From NCBI GenBank assembly GCA_905221605.1, contig CAJNDS010000235.1:27435-91434 (forward strand): a DNA stretch of 64,000 nt. Reading direction: 5' to 3'. The notes beneath the pieces were generated by a model, which saw only the letters and a list, made by a program, of their open reading frames with translations, made no database searches and was not told the DNA's origin. Origin of the DNA: Symbiodinium natans (Eukaryota; Sar; Dinophyceae; Suessiales; Symbiodiniaceae). A program made the translations under genes and the position numbers. Shown here piece by piece: positions 49,261 through 60,845 of the stretch (its first letter is position 1; the number at the start of each line of letters is the position of its first letter).

Positions 49261-50640
49261 CAGTCTTCTGACTCACCAAAGCACTCAGTTTTCCCCCCGT
49301 GTGTTCTTTGAGTTCCCTCAGTTCAGGCCTTCTTTGATGCCGTGACTTCAGGGTTTGGGTGCACTAAACAATTAAGGGGTTTATGGTTTAGGGTTTAGGG
49401 TTTAGGGTTCAGAGTTTAGGGTGGAGTGTGGTATGATCTGCAGTCAATGCTCCTAACAGAGGGTGCGCAACGCGAGTCCCTACGACTCGCGGGCATGATC
49501 GACTTAGAGTTTAGGAGCAGCTGCCTACAGCGGGGTTGACTCGCCACAAGGAGAAGGTCAGCAGGTACAGGAGCCCATGTTCCTGCCTTCTTTACGCTCC
49601 AAACCTTAAGCGCCCCTTGAAGGAACCCGAAGCCCTGAGTTTTAGGGTTTCGGGTTTAGGGCACTAAACCCCGAAGCTGGGAGTAGCCGCAGGCTCCGAT
49701 TGGAGGGATGAGCAAAACCATGCGATCCGTGCTGCCCGGCACGGACAAGGCGCGCTCTCTCCCTGCGCAGTGCGCATCGTGTCGATTGAGGCGTTCGGAT
49801 GGCTAGCAAGTGCAACCTCCCAAACTCGAGGGTTTGGGCGTTGTTTCGAAGGCTTGTTAGGTAGGTTTCGAAGGAAAGGAGGATGAGGACGTTGCAGACG
49901 TTGCAGAGGCTGCTACGAGCCCAAGGCTCTGTAACCTGCGTGCCAAGTTAGTTGGAGCAAAGCATCTTAGATCTTACTCCTTGTTGATAGAACCCGGGTT
50001 GCAGCTACTTCGTCAGACTCAGTCCTCATATCCCTCCCCCCCTCTCCCAAAGAAACGAGGACAACCTCACAAACAACAACCCGGAGAACTCAGACCTGAA
50101 GCCCCGGAGCCCAAAGCCTTCTTAACCCTTCCCGCGCCTCAGAAGTTCTGAGAGCCCTGAACCCTAGCCTCTCAATCCCCAAAAGCCTCAGAAGCCCTAC
50201 GAAGCCTTCCTTAAGGGGCCAGGGAGCCCGGTAGGTAGGTGAGAAGCCAGGATATAATTTGGATATCCGAGCTTAAGGTTGAGTACCTTAGAACCCTACA
50301 TGGAACCCACGTGCTATGTTCCCTGAGCCCAAAAACCTGTGAGCTCGGCAGCCTTAATCATTCCAATCTGTGTAGGTGTCGAACGCCTTGGCGCTGATCG
50401 GCGCCACCTACCCCATCCCAGAAGGCCGTCGGTGTCGTACCTGTGTGGGAAAGCGTGCGGTTGAAGCTTTTTTTTCAGGGTTTTCAGGATTTGGCGGGCT
50501 ACGGGGTGGGGTTCGGATTTTGGGGGTTAAGGTTTCTAAACCCTGAGGGTTTAGGGTTTAGGGCTGAGGGTTCAGGGTTTAGGGTTTGCCTGCGATGCAT
50601 CCAAGCTCCACGCCAATAAGGGTTCTGAGCTGAGCTTAAA
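49261..50640. other. Non-coding, no supported gene
   Basis: Single-copy DNA with isolated TTTAGGG heptamers (49384-49415, 50550-50590). No frame longer than about 60 codons. Confidence 0.4.
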
Positions 50641-50642
50641 GT

Positions 50643-50865
50643 CTAAGGGTAGTTGCATGGGCCCTTAAAATAGCCCCTTACCTTCTTTAAAGGCTTCTGA
50701 AGGATAAGGGTTCTGAGCTTAAAGTTCAACGGTGTATATATGTATATATATATATATATATATGTGGGCCCTATAAAAGGGTTCCGAAATATGGACATAA
50801 GGGGTATACAAGGGGGACCCCTTTTAAGGGCCCAGACGAAGGGACATTGTAACTACCATTGGAAC
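50643..50865. repeat. Foldback element related to 5750-5860
   Basis: The left end CTAAGGGTAGTTGCATGGG (50643-50661) is nearly identical to the left end of the 5750 element. The right side has AAGGGCCCAGAC...TGTAACTACCATTGG in inverted sense, less well conserved. The interior contains a (TA)n tract at about 50735-50762 and CTATAAAAGGGTTCC. Confidence 0.5.
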
Positions 50866-50960
50866 AAGGTTTAGAGGCTTCAGGGATGCTTGAAGTTTCC
50901 CCCCCCGAATCCTCTAGAGAGAGCTCTCGCGCGAAAGGGAAAGCTGGCGCTGCCGTGAGC

Positions 50961-51197
50961 TCAGTCTGCTTTCTTTAAGCGTTTAGGGTTCAGGGGAGCT
51001 GAGAATGCAGTTGGTTGCGTCGGGATCTCAGCCGGATGTGTGAGGAATTCGGCTGCACGATGCGGATCTTTCTGCAGATCATCATGAAGTTCGTAGGTGT
51101 AACAATAAGCGCCAACAATGGCAGCTGTCACAAGGAAGTAGAAGTCATACTGAAAATGAAGAGTACTGGTGGTAGTGGCAACAAAGAGTCGGAGCAA
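50961..51197 (-). CDS. Small hypothetical ORF (78 aa), doubtful
   Basis: A non-repetitive reading frame beginning with Met and containing one hydrophobic stretch (YFLVTAAIVGAYCYTY) followed by a polar tail. It could be a small membrane protein exon. I recognise no family, and there is no other support. Confidence 0.2.
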   Translation of the reverse strand: MLRLFVATTTSTLHFQYDFYFLVTAAIVGAYCYTYELHDDLQKDPHRAAEFLTHPAEIPTQPTAFSAPLNPKRLKKAD

Positions 51198-51689
51198 CTT
51201 TCAGGCAGTCGCAAAGAATGGTAGCCAGAAAGCCTCATAAAGATCCGCGAAGGTCGTGCGATTTTACTCGCACTTCCTGAGCGGCGCCATGACGAAGAGC
51301 AAGCAGGCCACGCAGAGTGACGACCAGGGTTCAGGTTTCAAGGTTTTTGGGGTTTTAGGGTTTAGGGTTTTGGGTTTTAAGGTTTAGGGTCCCAATGTTG
51401 GGGTTGAAAGTGTCAAAGTAGGTCTTGCAGGGTTCTACTTGCAGGGTCTCGTGGCAAGTTCATGGCTGCTGGAGTTTGATGTTTGTCGGTCAAAGCCCTC
51501 TGGCCTAAACCCTACGTCCTAAACCCGAATTCCCTGAGATCCTAACCTTAAATCCAAAAACCCTGAGACCCTAAAACCCTAGAACCCTAAAACCCTAAGA
51601 ACCGTAAAACTCCAAAACCCTAGAACCCTAAACTCCAGCAAAGTACAGTAAGGCCCTTGAAGAACAAGCCGGCCCAGGGACTCAAGTAC

Positions 51690-51846
51690 CCCTTCATTAA
51701 GGAATATTCCTTACATGATAAAAGGGTTCCTTGTATGGTTGAAGGAATATTCCTTAATTCTTTAACAGGTTCCTGGTATGCTTTAAGGAATATCCCTTAA
51801 ACTATAGTGGGGTTCCTTGCAGGGTTTAAGGAATATTCCTTAAACT
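51690..51846. repeat. ~43-bp tandem repeat built on AAGGAATATTCCTT palindromes
   Basis: Four palindromes centred near 51705, 51749, 51791 and 51834 (for example TAAGGAATATTCCTTA at 51698-51713 and TTTAAGGAATATTCCTTAAA at 51825-51844), spaced 42-44 bp, separated by GGTTCCTTGTATGG-like sequence. A related, inverted stretch lies at 63069-63139. Confidence 0.8.
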
Positions 51847-52440
51847 AAGGAGTATTGGAGCCTCTGCCTCTGCCCGGCCAAGCCTAAGCTCCCGCCCAGG
51901 GCTACGCTCTGAACTTCTCCCTGGGCAAAGCACTCCACCAGCGTGCCGCTCAGTTTTGGAGGGGTTGAGGGTTCAGGGCTTGGGGTTTTGGGGTGTGGCA
52001 GCTTGGGGTGTTGTGGTTCGAAGCTGGTTTGATTTGGAGGCTTGCTCTTACCCTGCATGTGCATTGCTCCTGCTGTATGGTGAACGGCCGAGGTCGATAC
52101 CCTCAGCCGCCTAGGTTGTCACATGCAGGGAAGTTCTGGTTCATCGTTCGTTCGGGCTGGTATCGTTCTTAGCTATTGCGCAGGGGAGGGGGGGGAGGGA
52201 GGAATGTGACTTTGGGTGGCTGCCAGGACACTGACGTTCGTGGAGGAGGAGGATGTACAGATGCCTGGTGACACCCCGAGTGGCGGCTCCGCCACGTTAC
52301 CAGCAAGATTGCCTGTTTCCACATGTTGTTTCTTCGGCGTTGTGACCACTTCTACTAGCAGCTGATGGCACATCTCTCCTATCTACTGTGCGGGCCCATG
52401 GTGTTCGGGCGAGGTAGCCGGATAGTTCTGGCGGCATGTG
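51847..52440. other. 5' flank of the nuclease-like ORF
   Basis: Single-copy DNA without repeats or a recognisable domain. The frame of the downstream ORF is closed by TAG at 52423-52425, so any further coding exon would need splicing. Confidence 0.4.
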
Positions 52441-53766
52441 ATGATGAGTCTTCTAGATGGAATGCATTGCTCGTTCCTACCCGTGATGAGGAAGTGCTAC
52501 CTGGTCCGTGATCCGATGCTCGTTGCTTGTTTCGGCCTGCGTTACTCGCGCACGGGAGCTCTCTGCAACCTGCGTCGAGTATTGACTCTGGCAGCTGCAC
52601 AGTTTCCTAAAGTGTTGGCAGAGGGTGTCTCTGTGACGCAGGCTGCGTACGCTCAGGATCCGCTAGCCAAGCTGCATGGCTGTCGAAAAGGCCATGTTCT
52701 ACAACAGGTCACAGTTCACATGCTCACAAGCTCTGATGCTGCGAATGTGATAGCAGAGGCAACGCCAGGTCTGTGTGTGGATGGGAGAAAGCGAGGAGCC
52801 AACCAAGCTGAATTTGATTTTCTTTGTGGTGGACGCAGGGTGGAATGCAAAGGCACGAGCATGGCTTGGAATCGCAGCAAACGAGTATGGGTCACCAGCT
52901 GGATTAACATTAAGTTTGGCTGGGGCTGGTTCGATGACTTGTTCCTTGCTCTGCACTCACCAGGGCAGGTGGATGTACTCTTGCATGATGGAGTGGCGGG
53001 TATTTCCTCACAGGGAGTGCGAACAGCAGTTCATGGCCATACCGTGCAGGTGCAAGCCACCCGCAACCTTGAGGATGCAGGCCAGGCTTGTGAAGAGATG
53101 CTCCAAAAGTTACTGATGCCTCCGAACTCTTGTAGGCACGTGGGCACTATGCGAACAGACAATAACTTCATGGTCGAGGCATTGAGGAAGGAAGAGGCGG
53201 TTGAGAGTAGTTGCCTCGTATCACAATGGTATGCAGGAGCCCCGCTGGCTGACCACAGTCCATCTTTGCGCGGTTTACGCCTGCAGGAGATGGCTTACAC
53301 CATTGATCAGATGCGTCACCCATGCAGCAATTTCAGGCGAGGTGCAGGAGCGGATGAAGTCGTACATGCATCGCAACGACAGCGCCGAGGGGTATACAGA
53401 GCCTGTGCTGACTGGCTGCGGGATAGCACACGAGTTGAGTTTAAGTCGTCTATGTTGGGTTGGGACTGTGCCAAAAGTCGCTGGAAGGCGACTTTCGCTT
53501 GTGTCAAGTTCGCTTCAGCCGGCACAGCTGGAACGGGGGCGTTTGACGAGCTCTGGCTCGGTCTGTACAGTCCAGTCGGACTGCATCTGTTTCTGTACTC
53601 TGGCAAACTTGGATGCTCAACGGTGGGCGTGTCCACTGAGGCAACTGGACATTGCATACGGGTGTATGGACCTTCACATGAAAAGTGCCTGGATGCCGCT
53701 CTTGAAGTTATACTGGCTAAACTGGTAAAGTCTGGCTGCACGCTGCTCGCCAAAGTTTTCTGGTGA
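52441..53766 (+). CDS. Tandem PD-(D/E)xK nuclease-like protein (441 aa), uncharacterised
   Basis: ATG 52441 is the first Met in frame. Two related repeats are visible. Repeat 1 (about residues 110-210) has FDF-x5-VECKGT, W-N-x3-RVW, FDDLFLALHSP and VRTAVHGHTVQVQ. Repeat 2 (about 315-420) has CADW-x5-VEFKSS, W-D-x3-SRWKATFACVKF, FDELWLGLYSP and VSTEATGHCIRVYG. The Asp followed by E-x-K on adjacent strands is the signature of the PD-(D/E)xK nuclease fold; both repeats keep it. Function, substrate and localisation are unknown. There is no helicase or transposase neighbour. An adjoining frame at 53801-54230 may be a third, decayed piece. It is intronless in this stretch, as retro-copied dinoflagellate genes often are. 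Confidence 0.6.
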   Translation: MMSLLDGMHCSFLPVMRKCYLVRDPMLVACFGLRYSRTGALCNLRRVLTLAAAQFPKVLAEGVSVTQAAYAQDPLAKLHGCRKGHVLQQVTVHMLTSSDAANVIAEATPGLCVDGRKRGANQAEFDFLCGGRRVECKGTSMAWNRSKRVWVTSWINIKFGWGWFDDLFLALHSPGQVDVLLHDGVAGISSQGVRTAVHGHTVQVQATRNLEDAGQACEEMLQKLLMPPNSCRHVGTMRTDNNFMVEALRKEEAVESSCLVSQWYAGAPLADHSPSLRGLRLQEMAYTIDQMRHPCSNFRRGAGADEVVHASQRQRRGVYRACADWLRDSTRVEFKSSMLGWDCAKSRWKATFACVKFASAGTAGTGAFDELWLGLYSPVGLHLFLYSGKLGCSTVGVSTEATGHCIRVYGPSHEKCLDAALEVILAKLVKSGCTLLAKVFW

Positions 53767-53800
53767 TGGGCTCCAGATCTCGGATGCCCTCCTCTGTTGC

Positions 53801-54240
53801 ATGATGAAGGAAGCTGAGAGAGGACTTGCCCTCATCTGTGGACAAGCTGGGCCAAGAGTCTCTGTGTCAACTTCAGGACATGCTGTCCTAAACGTGGAGG
53901 TGCTGAGAACAAGGAAGTTGGGCCCAAGAGTGATTGAGTTTCAAGCTCAGGCAAATTTGCGTGTCACGATTCTGGGATCTCGCTTGCCAGGCGAGAAGCT
54001 GCCGGAAGTCTGCCGTCATCTCAGGGCCGTCGTTAGCAGGATGCAGGATTGCCATTCAGGATGGGCGTGGAGAGTAGTCCAACGATCATGCCTCCCGTCC
54101 AACTATCAACACACCGGTGCCCTTTCCTGCGGCAAGAGGCCTCTACGTGCTGTCCCTGGCCCAGCTGAAGCAGGTTTTCGACAAGTGCGCCGAGGTGCGA
54201 GAAGGGGACTCAAGCCGACACAGGCAATCATCCCCTGGAC
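53801..54240 (+). pseudogene. Possible degraded continuation of the nuclease-like gene
   Basis: A frame opening 35 bp after the previous stop reads SVSTSGHAVLNVEVLRT and RVIEFQAQANLRVTILG, then RHLRAVVSRMQ. The SxSTSGH step faintly recalls the VSTEATGH end of the repeats. The link is weak, and the downstream part enters heptamer sequence at 54245. Confidence 0.25.
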
Positions 54241-55440
54241 CCTGGACCCCGAAACCCTAAACCCTAAACCCTCAACCCCTAGGCCGCAAATCCGTAAACC
54301 TCAAGGCCCCAAGCTTCCGGACGTGCATGGCATCTCAGCGTCAGGATTTGTCGATCCGTGGGTTTAGAGTCAGCTCCGGCCCGTCCTCAGAGCTGCCCCG
54401 AGAGCCTCAGACCAACTCTGTCTGGAACCAAAAGCCCGAAAAGTTTTCAGCGTTTCGAGGGGTGACTCCTAAGTCCCACACCCCACACCCCCAAAGTAGT
54501 TCTTGGGTCACAGAGGCCGGCATCCTTGAGGGTGCGTCCACCTGGGAGGCCTCGCACTTGCAATCGTCAGGATTTGGCAGGTTCCGAGGCTCGGGATTTT
54601 GAAATTTTGGCGCCTTTAGAGAGCGGTTAGGGTTTGTCTGGCTTAAGGTTTAGTGCTTGGGGCCTTTAGGAGTTGGGGTTTAGGGGTGTTGTCACATCGC
54701 CGTTAGCTGGTGCTCATGGGAGACGCTACAGGGGACGTTGCGTTAGTCTGGGGCCGCCCTCACGCGCAGGAGGTGGAGAAGTCGTCGGAACTCTGCTTCT
54801 CGCGTTGCCCGGGCCCCTGATGCTGTTGCAGAATTTCGGGGACTTCGTGCGTCCGGTGAGGAGCTGAGGGCTCCTCCATCTCAGCCTGAAAGTTTGGCAA
54901 ACGAAGCAAAAGGCAGAGGAAGGGGCCTCAAAGTGGGGACCTGAACCCCGCTAAGCCCAACAATTTTTTTTTTTGGACCGGGACACTCGCGCCCAAAAGC
55001 CCTGGAATCTGAAGCCCTGGGTTTGGGTTGAGGGTTTAGGGTTTGGGTTTAGGGTTTAGGGTTGAGGGTTTAGGGTTCCAGGGTTGCAGGGTTCCAGGGT
55101 TCAAGGCATTCTGGGGCTTCAGGGTATCGAGCGCCTAAACCAGGCCCCGACCCCGCCTCTGAGCCGCGGGAGACGGTCCTGGAGCTGCACCTCTGCCAGA
55201 GTGGATGAGGGTTTCCACCCCAAGCCCGAAACCCTCAACCCTAAACCCAAACCCCAACCCTAAACCCTACATTCCTAAATCCTAAGCCCTAAACCCTGAA
55301 CCATGAACCCTGAACGGGGCCTGGGCGGGCTGAAGGAGTTTGGGTTTACGGGGTTAGGGTTTGTGTGGGGCTGCAGGGGTTGTCAGGTTTGAGGCTTTGG
55401 CGGCTTGGGGGTTCAGGGTTTGAGAGCTCGAGTGCGTTGA
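54241..55440. other. Non-coding with scattered heptamers
   Basis: CCCTAAA at 54250-54275; TTTAGGG at 55025-55080; CCCTAAA at 55235-55310. No gene supported. Confidence 0.5.
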
Positions 55441-55447
55441 GGATTAG

Positions 55448-55552
55448 GCTTTGAGGGTTTGAGGGTTTGAGGGTTTGAGGGTTTGAGGGTTTGAGGGTTT
55501 GAGGGTTTGAGGGTTTGAGGGTTTGAGGGTTTGAGGGTTTGAGGGTTTAGGC
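55448..55552. repeat. Octamer array TTTGAGGG
   Basis: About 12 consecutive perfect TTTGAGGG units, an 8-bp derivative of the heptamer with an inserted G or A. It is the only homogeneous octamer array in the window. Confidence 0.9.
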
Positions 55553-57129
55553 TGTAGGGTTTCGGGTTGAAGAAGCTTGAGTTGCCGTCAATCGGTACAA
55601 CACCTGCTTCGCCCTAGATTAGCTTGAACAGCCCCAGGGCCACTGGCACGTCTTTGTGCCCTTGTTTCTGCACAAAAAGCAACGGTTGAAGCTTTACGGA
55701 GTACCGTGGCCGTCAACGAGCTGTCGCAAGGCTGAATGCCGTGGTCTGCCAACGAAATTGGACACGATCTTGCTTAGCCTTTTCTGTTGCGGTTGTCAGA
55801 TTTTCACCTCAGATTCTGTGAGTTTAAGTCGTCCTCAAAACGCACCTTCATGGCCTCTCCATGGCTACCAGTCTCTAAAGAAGGCGACTGACGAGCGAGT
55901 CTTCCGGATGCGCATGTGTTCTGTGGTTTGTTCTCCCGGCGTATCTTGTTTTAGAAGGATGTTTCAGGAACTGTGGGATCTTCATTGGCGAGCGTAGGTG
56001 ACGCAAACTTTGCAGATTCGATCGTGAGCCGTGCCGCCGCAGCCGGTTGTCAGTGAACTTGCATCCTGCGCGTCAGGGATTGCCGGAGTCAATGCTGCTC
56101 AGCTGATGGTTGTTCATATTTTACTGTCTCCGTGCGGCAGTTGCGTGCCTGCACACTGAGTTCGCAAGGTTTGTAGACTTGTCGGGCGCGAAGATGTGCA
56201 CAGTTGGAGGGTTCGGTGTCATCCAAGGCATATGATTCGAAGCGTCGTTCTGCACCTTTGCAGATGTCTTGACGCAGTGTACTCCCTGACGTCTTGACAG
56301 GTCGTAAGCGACCAACGGAAAGGTGCATGTTAATCAGGCGCTCCTCCCCCAAAAGTACCCCTGCAAATACTTCATTCCTTCATTCGCAGAACTTACCGAC
56401 GCACTTAGACAGAAGCCCTAGCCCTAAACCCTAAACCCTAAACCCTAAGCCCTAAGCTCTGAAGGCCCCACTTATAAAACTCAAGCCTCAGGCTCCTTGG
56501 CCCTCAGCCCGTTCATGGCTGAGGGGGTTTAAGGGTTTTTGGGGTTTAGGGTTTAGGGTTTGGGGTGTAGGTTTTAGGCGGACGACAAAGGCCGAAACCT
56601 CAAATCCCTAAGCCCTACAAAAAACCCAGCGAGGTGCATGCGTGCATGTATCTAAGTGGGAAGTATGTGCGTTGCAACAAGGTTTGTCTTGCGCGGTTTG
56701 CATTGTTGCGTTGCGCAGGCGCAAGGTGAAACGTCAAGCTTGCTGTGCAGTGCTTCAAGCCTGTGGCTCTTCCTACAGGGCTTGTAGTTGCAGGAGGGTT
56801 GACCTCGTGTGTTAGCTGAGCCCTGTGTGAGCATTTTGCTTTTCCCACCCACCACGACCCTGCAAAATGTGGGGGTGGGGATTTTCGATTCGGTCCCGAG
56901 GAGGGATATCTTCTTGACAGGGCCGGTCATGAGTCTCACTTGTGGCTGTTGGGATTGCTTGAGACTCGTGACCCCACCATCTCAGGGTAAAAAAACGGAA
57001 AGCTCCGTGCGCCGCTTGTGCACTTGCGTTCTCCTTGCTGCTCGGCTAGGAGGTCCCTTTGGCTGGGTTCTGTTGCGTAGCTAAATACTTCCCTCACCCA
57101 GTCTCACTCTGACTCTGGTTCTTAAACCC
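55553..57129. other. Mostly single-copy DNA, no confident gene
   Basis: The longest stretch with few repeats right of the nuclease ORF. Frames at 55656-55997 (+, Cys-rich, 113 codons) and 56089-56352 (-, 87 codons) are open but lack motifs, and could be exons or chance. Heptamers occur at 56410-56455 and 56540-56575. Confidence 0.35.
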
Positions 57130-57590
57130 AAGTCTCCACATCCCCGCACCTCCCCTAAACCTTAAACCATAAACCTTAAACCCAACCCTAAACCCTAAAC
57201 CCTAAACCCTAAACCCTAAACCCTAAACCCTAAACCCTAAACCTTAAACCCTAGACCCTAAACCCTAAACCCTAAACCCTAAACCCTAAACCCTAAGCCC
57301 TAAACCCTAAACCCTAAAACCGAAACCCTCACTTTTGTGCGGGTATCCCAGGCGGCATCGCATCCGAGCGCCCAGCCACTCGCAGTGGCCACTGCCGCGG
57401 GCGCGCTGGGGGTGTTTAGGGTTTAGGGTTTAGGGTTTAGGGTCCAGGGGTCTGGGGTCAATCTTAGCGGTTTTCGGGTTTGGGGTTTAGGGTTTAGGGT
57501 TTCGGGTTTAGGGTCTAGGGGTTTGAGGTTTAGGGTTTAGGGTTTAGGGTTTGGGGTTTAGGGTTTGGGGTTTAGGGTGCTTTTCGGGGG
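57130..57590. repeat. Head-to-head heptamer arrays
   Basis: CCCTAAA from about 57185 to 57330, then about 85 bp of G+C-rich single-copy DNA, then TTTAGGG from about 57415 to 57585. The two arrays face each other. Confidence 0.9.
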
Positions 57591-57794
57591 AGTGCATCTG
57601 GGGCTCTCAAGGTTGGGCAGTTTAGGAACGTTGGGTGTGAGTGTTCACAGGAAGATCGGGGGGGTGGTATGCAGGGGATGTTAGGGTTGAGGAGTTTACG
57701 AGTTTAGGATCTTGGGGTTTAGGGGCTTCGGAGTTGCGGAGTTTGGGAAGATCGCTAGAAGCCACTGTAGCTTTACTCTGCAACTTTGCTCTCC

Positions 57795-57902
57795 AACTCA
57801 GGTACCAGCTATGTTTTGGGATGTTCCTCTATTTCAATCCCTACTAAGGACTGTTATCATCCCTACTAAGGACTGTAAGTCTAAGGGGGAACATCCCAAG
57901 CC
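57795..57902 (+). repeat. Dispersed repeat head, copy 3, with duplicated core and foldback ends
   Basis: TTGGGATGTTCC near 57815 and GGAACATCCCAAG near 57890 are inverted. Between them ATCCCTACTAAGGACTGT occurs twice (about 57836 and 57860). Shared with copies at 17555-17725 and 47275-47430, but without the A/T-tract tail. Confidence 0.75.
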
Positions 57903-57949
57903 ATGCCCCTGACCATCCTGCGAAGAAGCCCGGAAAGGTACCTGTTAGG

Positions 57950-58016
57950 GTTTTGGGTTTAGGGTTTAGGGTTTAGGGTTTAGGGTTTAGGGTTTAGGGT
58001 TTAGGGTTTAGGGTTC
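57950..58016. repeat. TTTAGGG array
   Basis: About nine perfect heptamers. A G-homopolymer follows at about 58211-58229. Confidence 0.9.
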
Positions 58017-58369
58017 CCGAGACCACGGCCAGGACATGACGACCCGCGCGTCTGAAGTGGCAACAATCACTGCGCCAGAGAGCCAGTGAGTCTTTCCGAA
58101 CCCCGAAAGCACCACCCCCCTCTAGACTACTACCCCTAGGTTCCCCGCAGAATTAAGGCTCTTTAGGCAACATTTAAAGCCTAATTAAGGTTGTATAAGG
58201 AAGGAACCTCCGGGGGGGGGGGGGGGGGGTAGGGAGGGGAAGAGGCTTTAGCTCCTGGATGTGTACTTTTGTGTAGATTTTAGCGCCTGTTGCGGGCGCG
58301 GCCGACTGCCTTCGGGTACTGTTTAGGGCGTGGCTTGCAGGTTTGACAGAGAGATTTTCTAAGTTTATC

Positions 58370-58860
58370 CTAAACCCTGAACCCTAAACCTTAAACCCTA
58401 AACCCTAAACCTTAAACCCTAAACCCTATACATCCAGATTCCACCTTTTGGCGAGCAGCTGGAACGACCCGAAAGCAGCCTGATCGTCTCACCCTCCGCA
58501 GCCCGTAGCCTGATGCCGAGATTACCACAGACCTCGCGGGCGACGGGACGGTTTTCGCTTCTGCTGGTGGCACAACCTCCTCATGGCGCGTGTGCCGCAA
58601 GACCCTAAACCCGAAACCCTAAACCCTAAACCCTACACCCTAAACCCTAAACCCCAAACCCCAAACCCTAAACCCCACGGTATGCGGCAATGTCCTGCAG
58701 CACCTGGGAGCCTTGCATGGGGGCCTGTGGAAGCCTGCGAAGAAGACCACTTCCCTGATCAGAAAACCTTAAACCTTAAACCCTTAACACTAAACCCTAA
58801 ACCCTAAACCCTAAACCCTAAAACCTAAACCCCAAACCTCAAACCCTAAACCCTAACAAC
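58370..58860. repeat. CCCTAAA blocks with single-copy inserts
   Basis: Blocks at 58370-58430, 58595-58680 and 58765-58860. No gene in the inserts. Confidence 0.85.
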
Positions 58861-60240
58861 TCCCAAGCCCGAAATCAAACTCTCAGCCTGCAGAAGTGCG
58901 GCTGCGATGGGAGGTTGTGTCTTCTGGCCAGAGATTTTCGGGCGCCTCCTCCCGGGGCCCTCTTTACCCAAACCAGAGACCGAAAGCTCCAGAGACCCAA
59001 AGTTTCAACGCAGAGTTTCGAGATACTCCGTAAACCCTCATAGTTTCATAGCTTAGTGTGTTTGGTTTAGGGTTTAGGGTGTCTGGTTTTCGGTTTCCCC
59101 AAACCCTAAAAATCAAGTCTTTCGTCCTCACGCAGCAGCATTTTTCGCGTCGCCGACACCCAAGTTTCGCTGCCGCTCACGGCGAAAGTCAGATTCTGGT
59201 CCTAGTCTCTGTGGTGCTTCACTATAACTTCAGATCCTTAGGCTTTGGGGGTTTATTGGGTTTCTTAACAAGGCAGCTAAAAATCAATTGTATAGCTACC
59301 TTGCTAAGTGCAGCCAAGTAGTGCTAGAGTTGAGAGATGAAGCAGTAAGGTTGAATCGAAGATTCTCTTCGCGGAGACTTTGTGTGGGATCTTGTTTTTC
59401 GCGTATGCTGCGGTCGTGTTGGTGGCGTTGACTACGGCTACCACTGCCACACAGCAGACAAGTGGGGGCGGGATGGCGGAGGTAGATTCCGGGCGCATTT
59501 AAAACCCTACGCCAAAAGCAAAGTACCACATAACAAGACCCAATGAGGGGCCCCAAAACCCTAAACTCTAAACCCTCGATCCTTACACAGGACTTTTGAA
59601 GTTGTTTAAGGGATCCATTCTCGTCTTTTCAACAGCCCATTGGAAAATTAACCATCCACATTTTGTATGTGCCGCACCTCAGCCAATGCCTACAGCGTGC
59701 TCATGCTATTGACCCCTTTAGGCAAGGTGCGTATCTCATCGATCAATGCCGCGGTTATCCACAAGCGGCGATAGAGCAAAATGTGGTAGCTCAGGGCCGG
59801 TTCAGCACTGAGTTTCTGTTGTGCACGGAAGACCTTTCTGCTGCCTTGACTGCTCTGGCTGTGATGATGGGGTCGTTTGCAAAGAAGACTCCCTAACACA
59901 TTCGAAAGCACAGGGTGTCAAGAGGTGAAGCACCAAGGGCCCCCAAACCCTAAAACCTAAAACCCTAAACCCTAAGCCCTGTTCAGTGTGGAGGGCTTTC
60001 TGCAAAGCCTTCTTCTGAGCATGGCGGGAAAGGCTGCTGAGCAGGTTCGGGGGGGGGGGGGGGGGCCTAAAGGGCCTTTGTCCTAGTCCTTTTTGGTGTA
60101 CATGTACAGTCTTTTGAATTTGGGAGTGTTTGGGGGGTGTCCTTTGGGGTTGAGGGTTTTGGGGGATGCTTAGGCTTAGGGTTTGGGTTTAGGGATCATA
60201 GAGGGGGTTGGGGTTCAGGGTTCAGGGGAATGTTCGTCCC
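58861..60240. other. Mostly single-copy DNA, no confident gene
   Basis: Frames such as 59663-59896 (+, 77 codons) contain no recognised domain. A G-homopolymer lies at about 60048-60066. Confidence 0.35.
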
Positions 60241-60261
60241 AGCCCGAAATAGGGCCCAACT

Positions 60262-60358
60262 ACCCGAACCCCTAAACCCTAAACCCTAAACCCTGAACCC
60301 TAAACCCTAAACCCTAAACCCTAAACCCTAAACCCTAAACCCTAAACCCTAAACCCTT
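60262..60358. repeat. CCCTAAA array
   Basis: About 13 heptamers. Confidence 0.9.
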
Positions 60359-60599
60359 GTGTGGGCCTGGTGAAGGTGGGGCACCTGCAAGCCCTGAGCC
60401 CTAAGCCTTAAACCCCAATGGTTTGCTCCGAACGAAATTAGGCGCGAGCTGGTGCGCAGATCTCAGGACACATCGCCCTGACCCCAGGAGGAGGTGTTTT
60501 TGGGTTCAGGTGTTTTTGGGCCAAACTTGGCCTGTGGTTTGGGGTTGAGTTTAGGTTGTTGGGGTGCCATGTTGATTCGAACTGCCGCCGTTTCATGAT

Positions 60600-60845
60600 T
60601 GTTCTGACGATTATCCTTGTTGCTGTGACTACTGACTATTGCTGGCATTGCTGCGAGTGCTATATTACTATTTCTGTCATATACACTACTACGTTTACGA
60701 CTGCTATCACGCCTGCTACTGCTACTACTATTGCTATGACTCCACTCCTGCTACTACCATTGCAATTACTATTGCAACTACGCATGCTACTATCTGCAAC
60801 GAAGAATAACAGTAGTTCTACAACCCATTCTACTACTTCGAAATC
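60600..60845. repeat. Degenerate CTA/CTG triplet tract
   Basis: A Thr/Ala/Leu-biased frame arises from imperfect ACTACTGCTACTA triplets. It stays open on both strands because of the repeat and is not called a gene. Confidence 0.7.
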
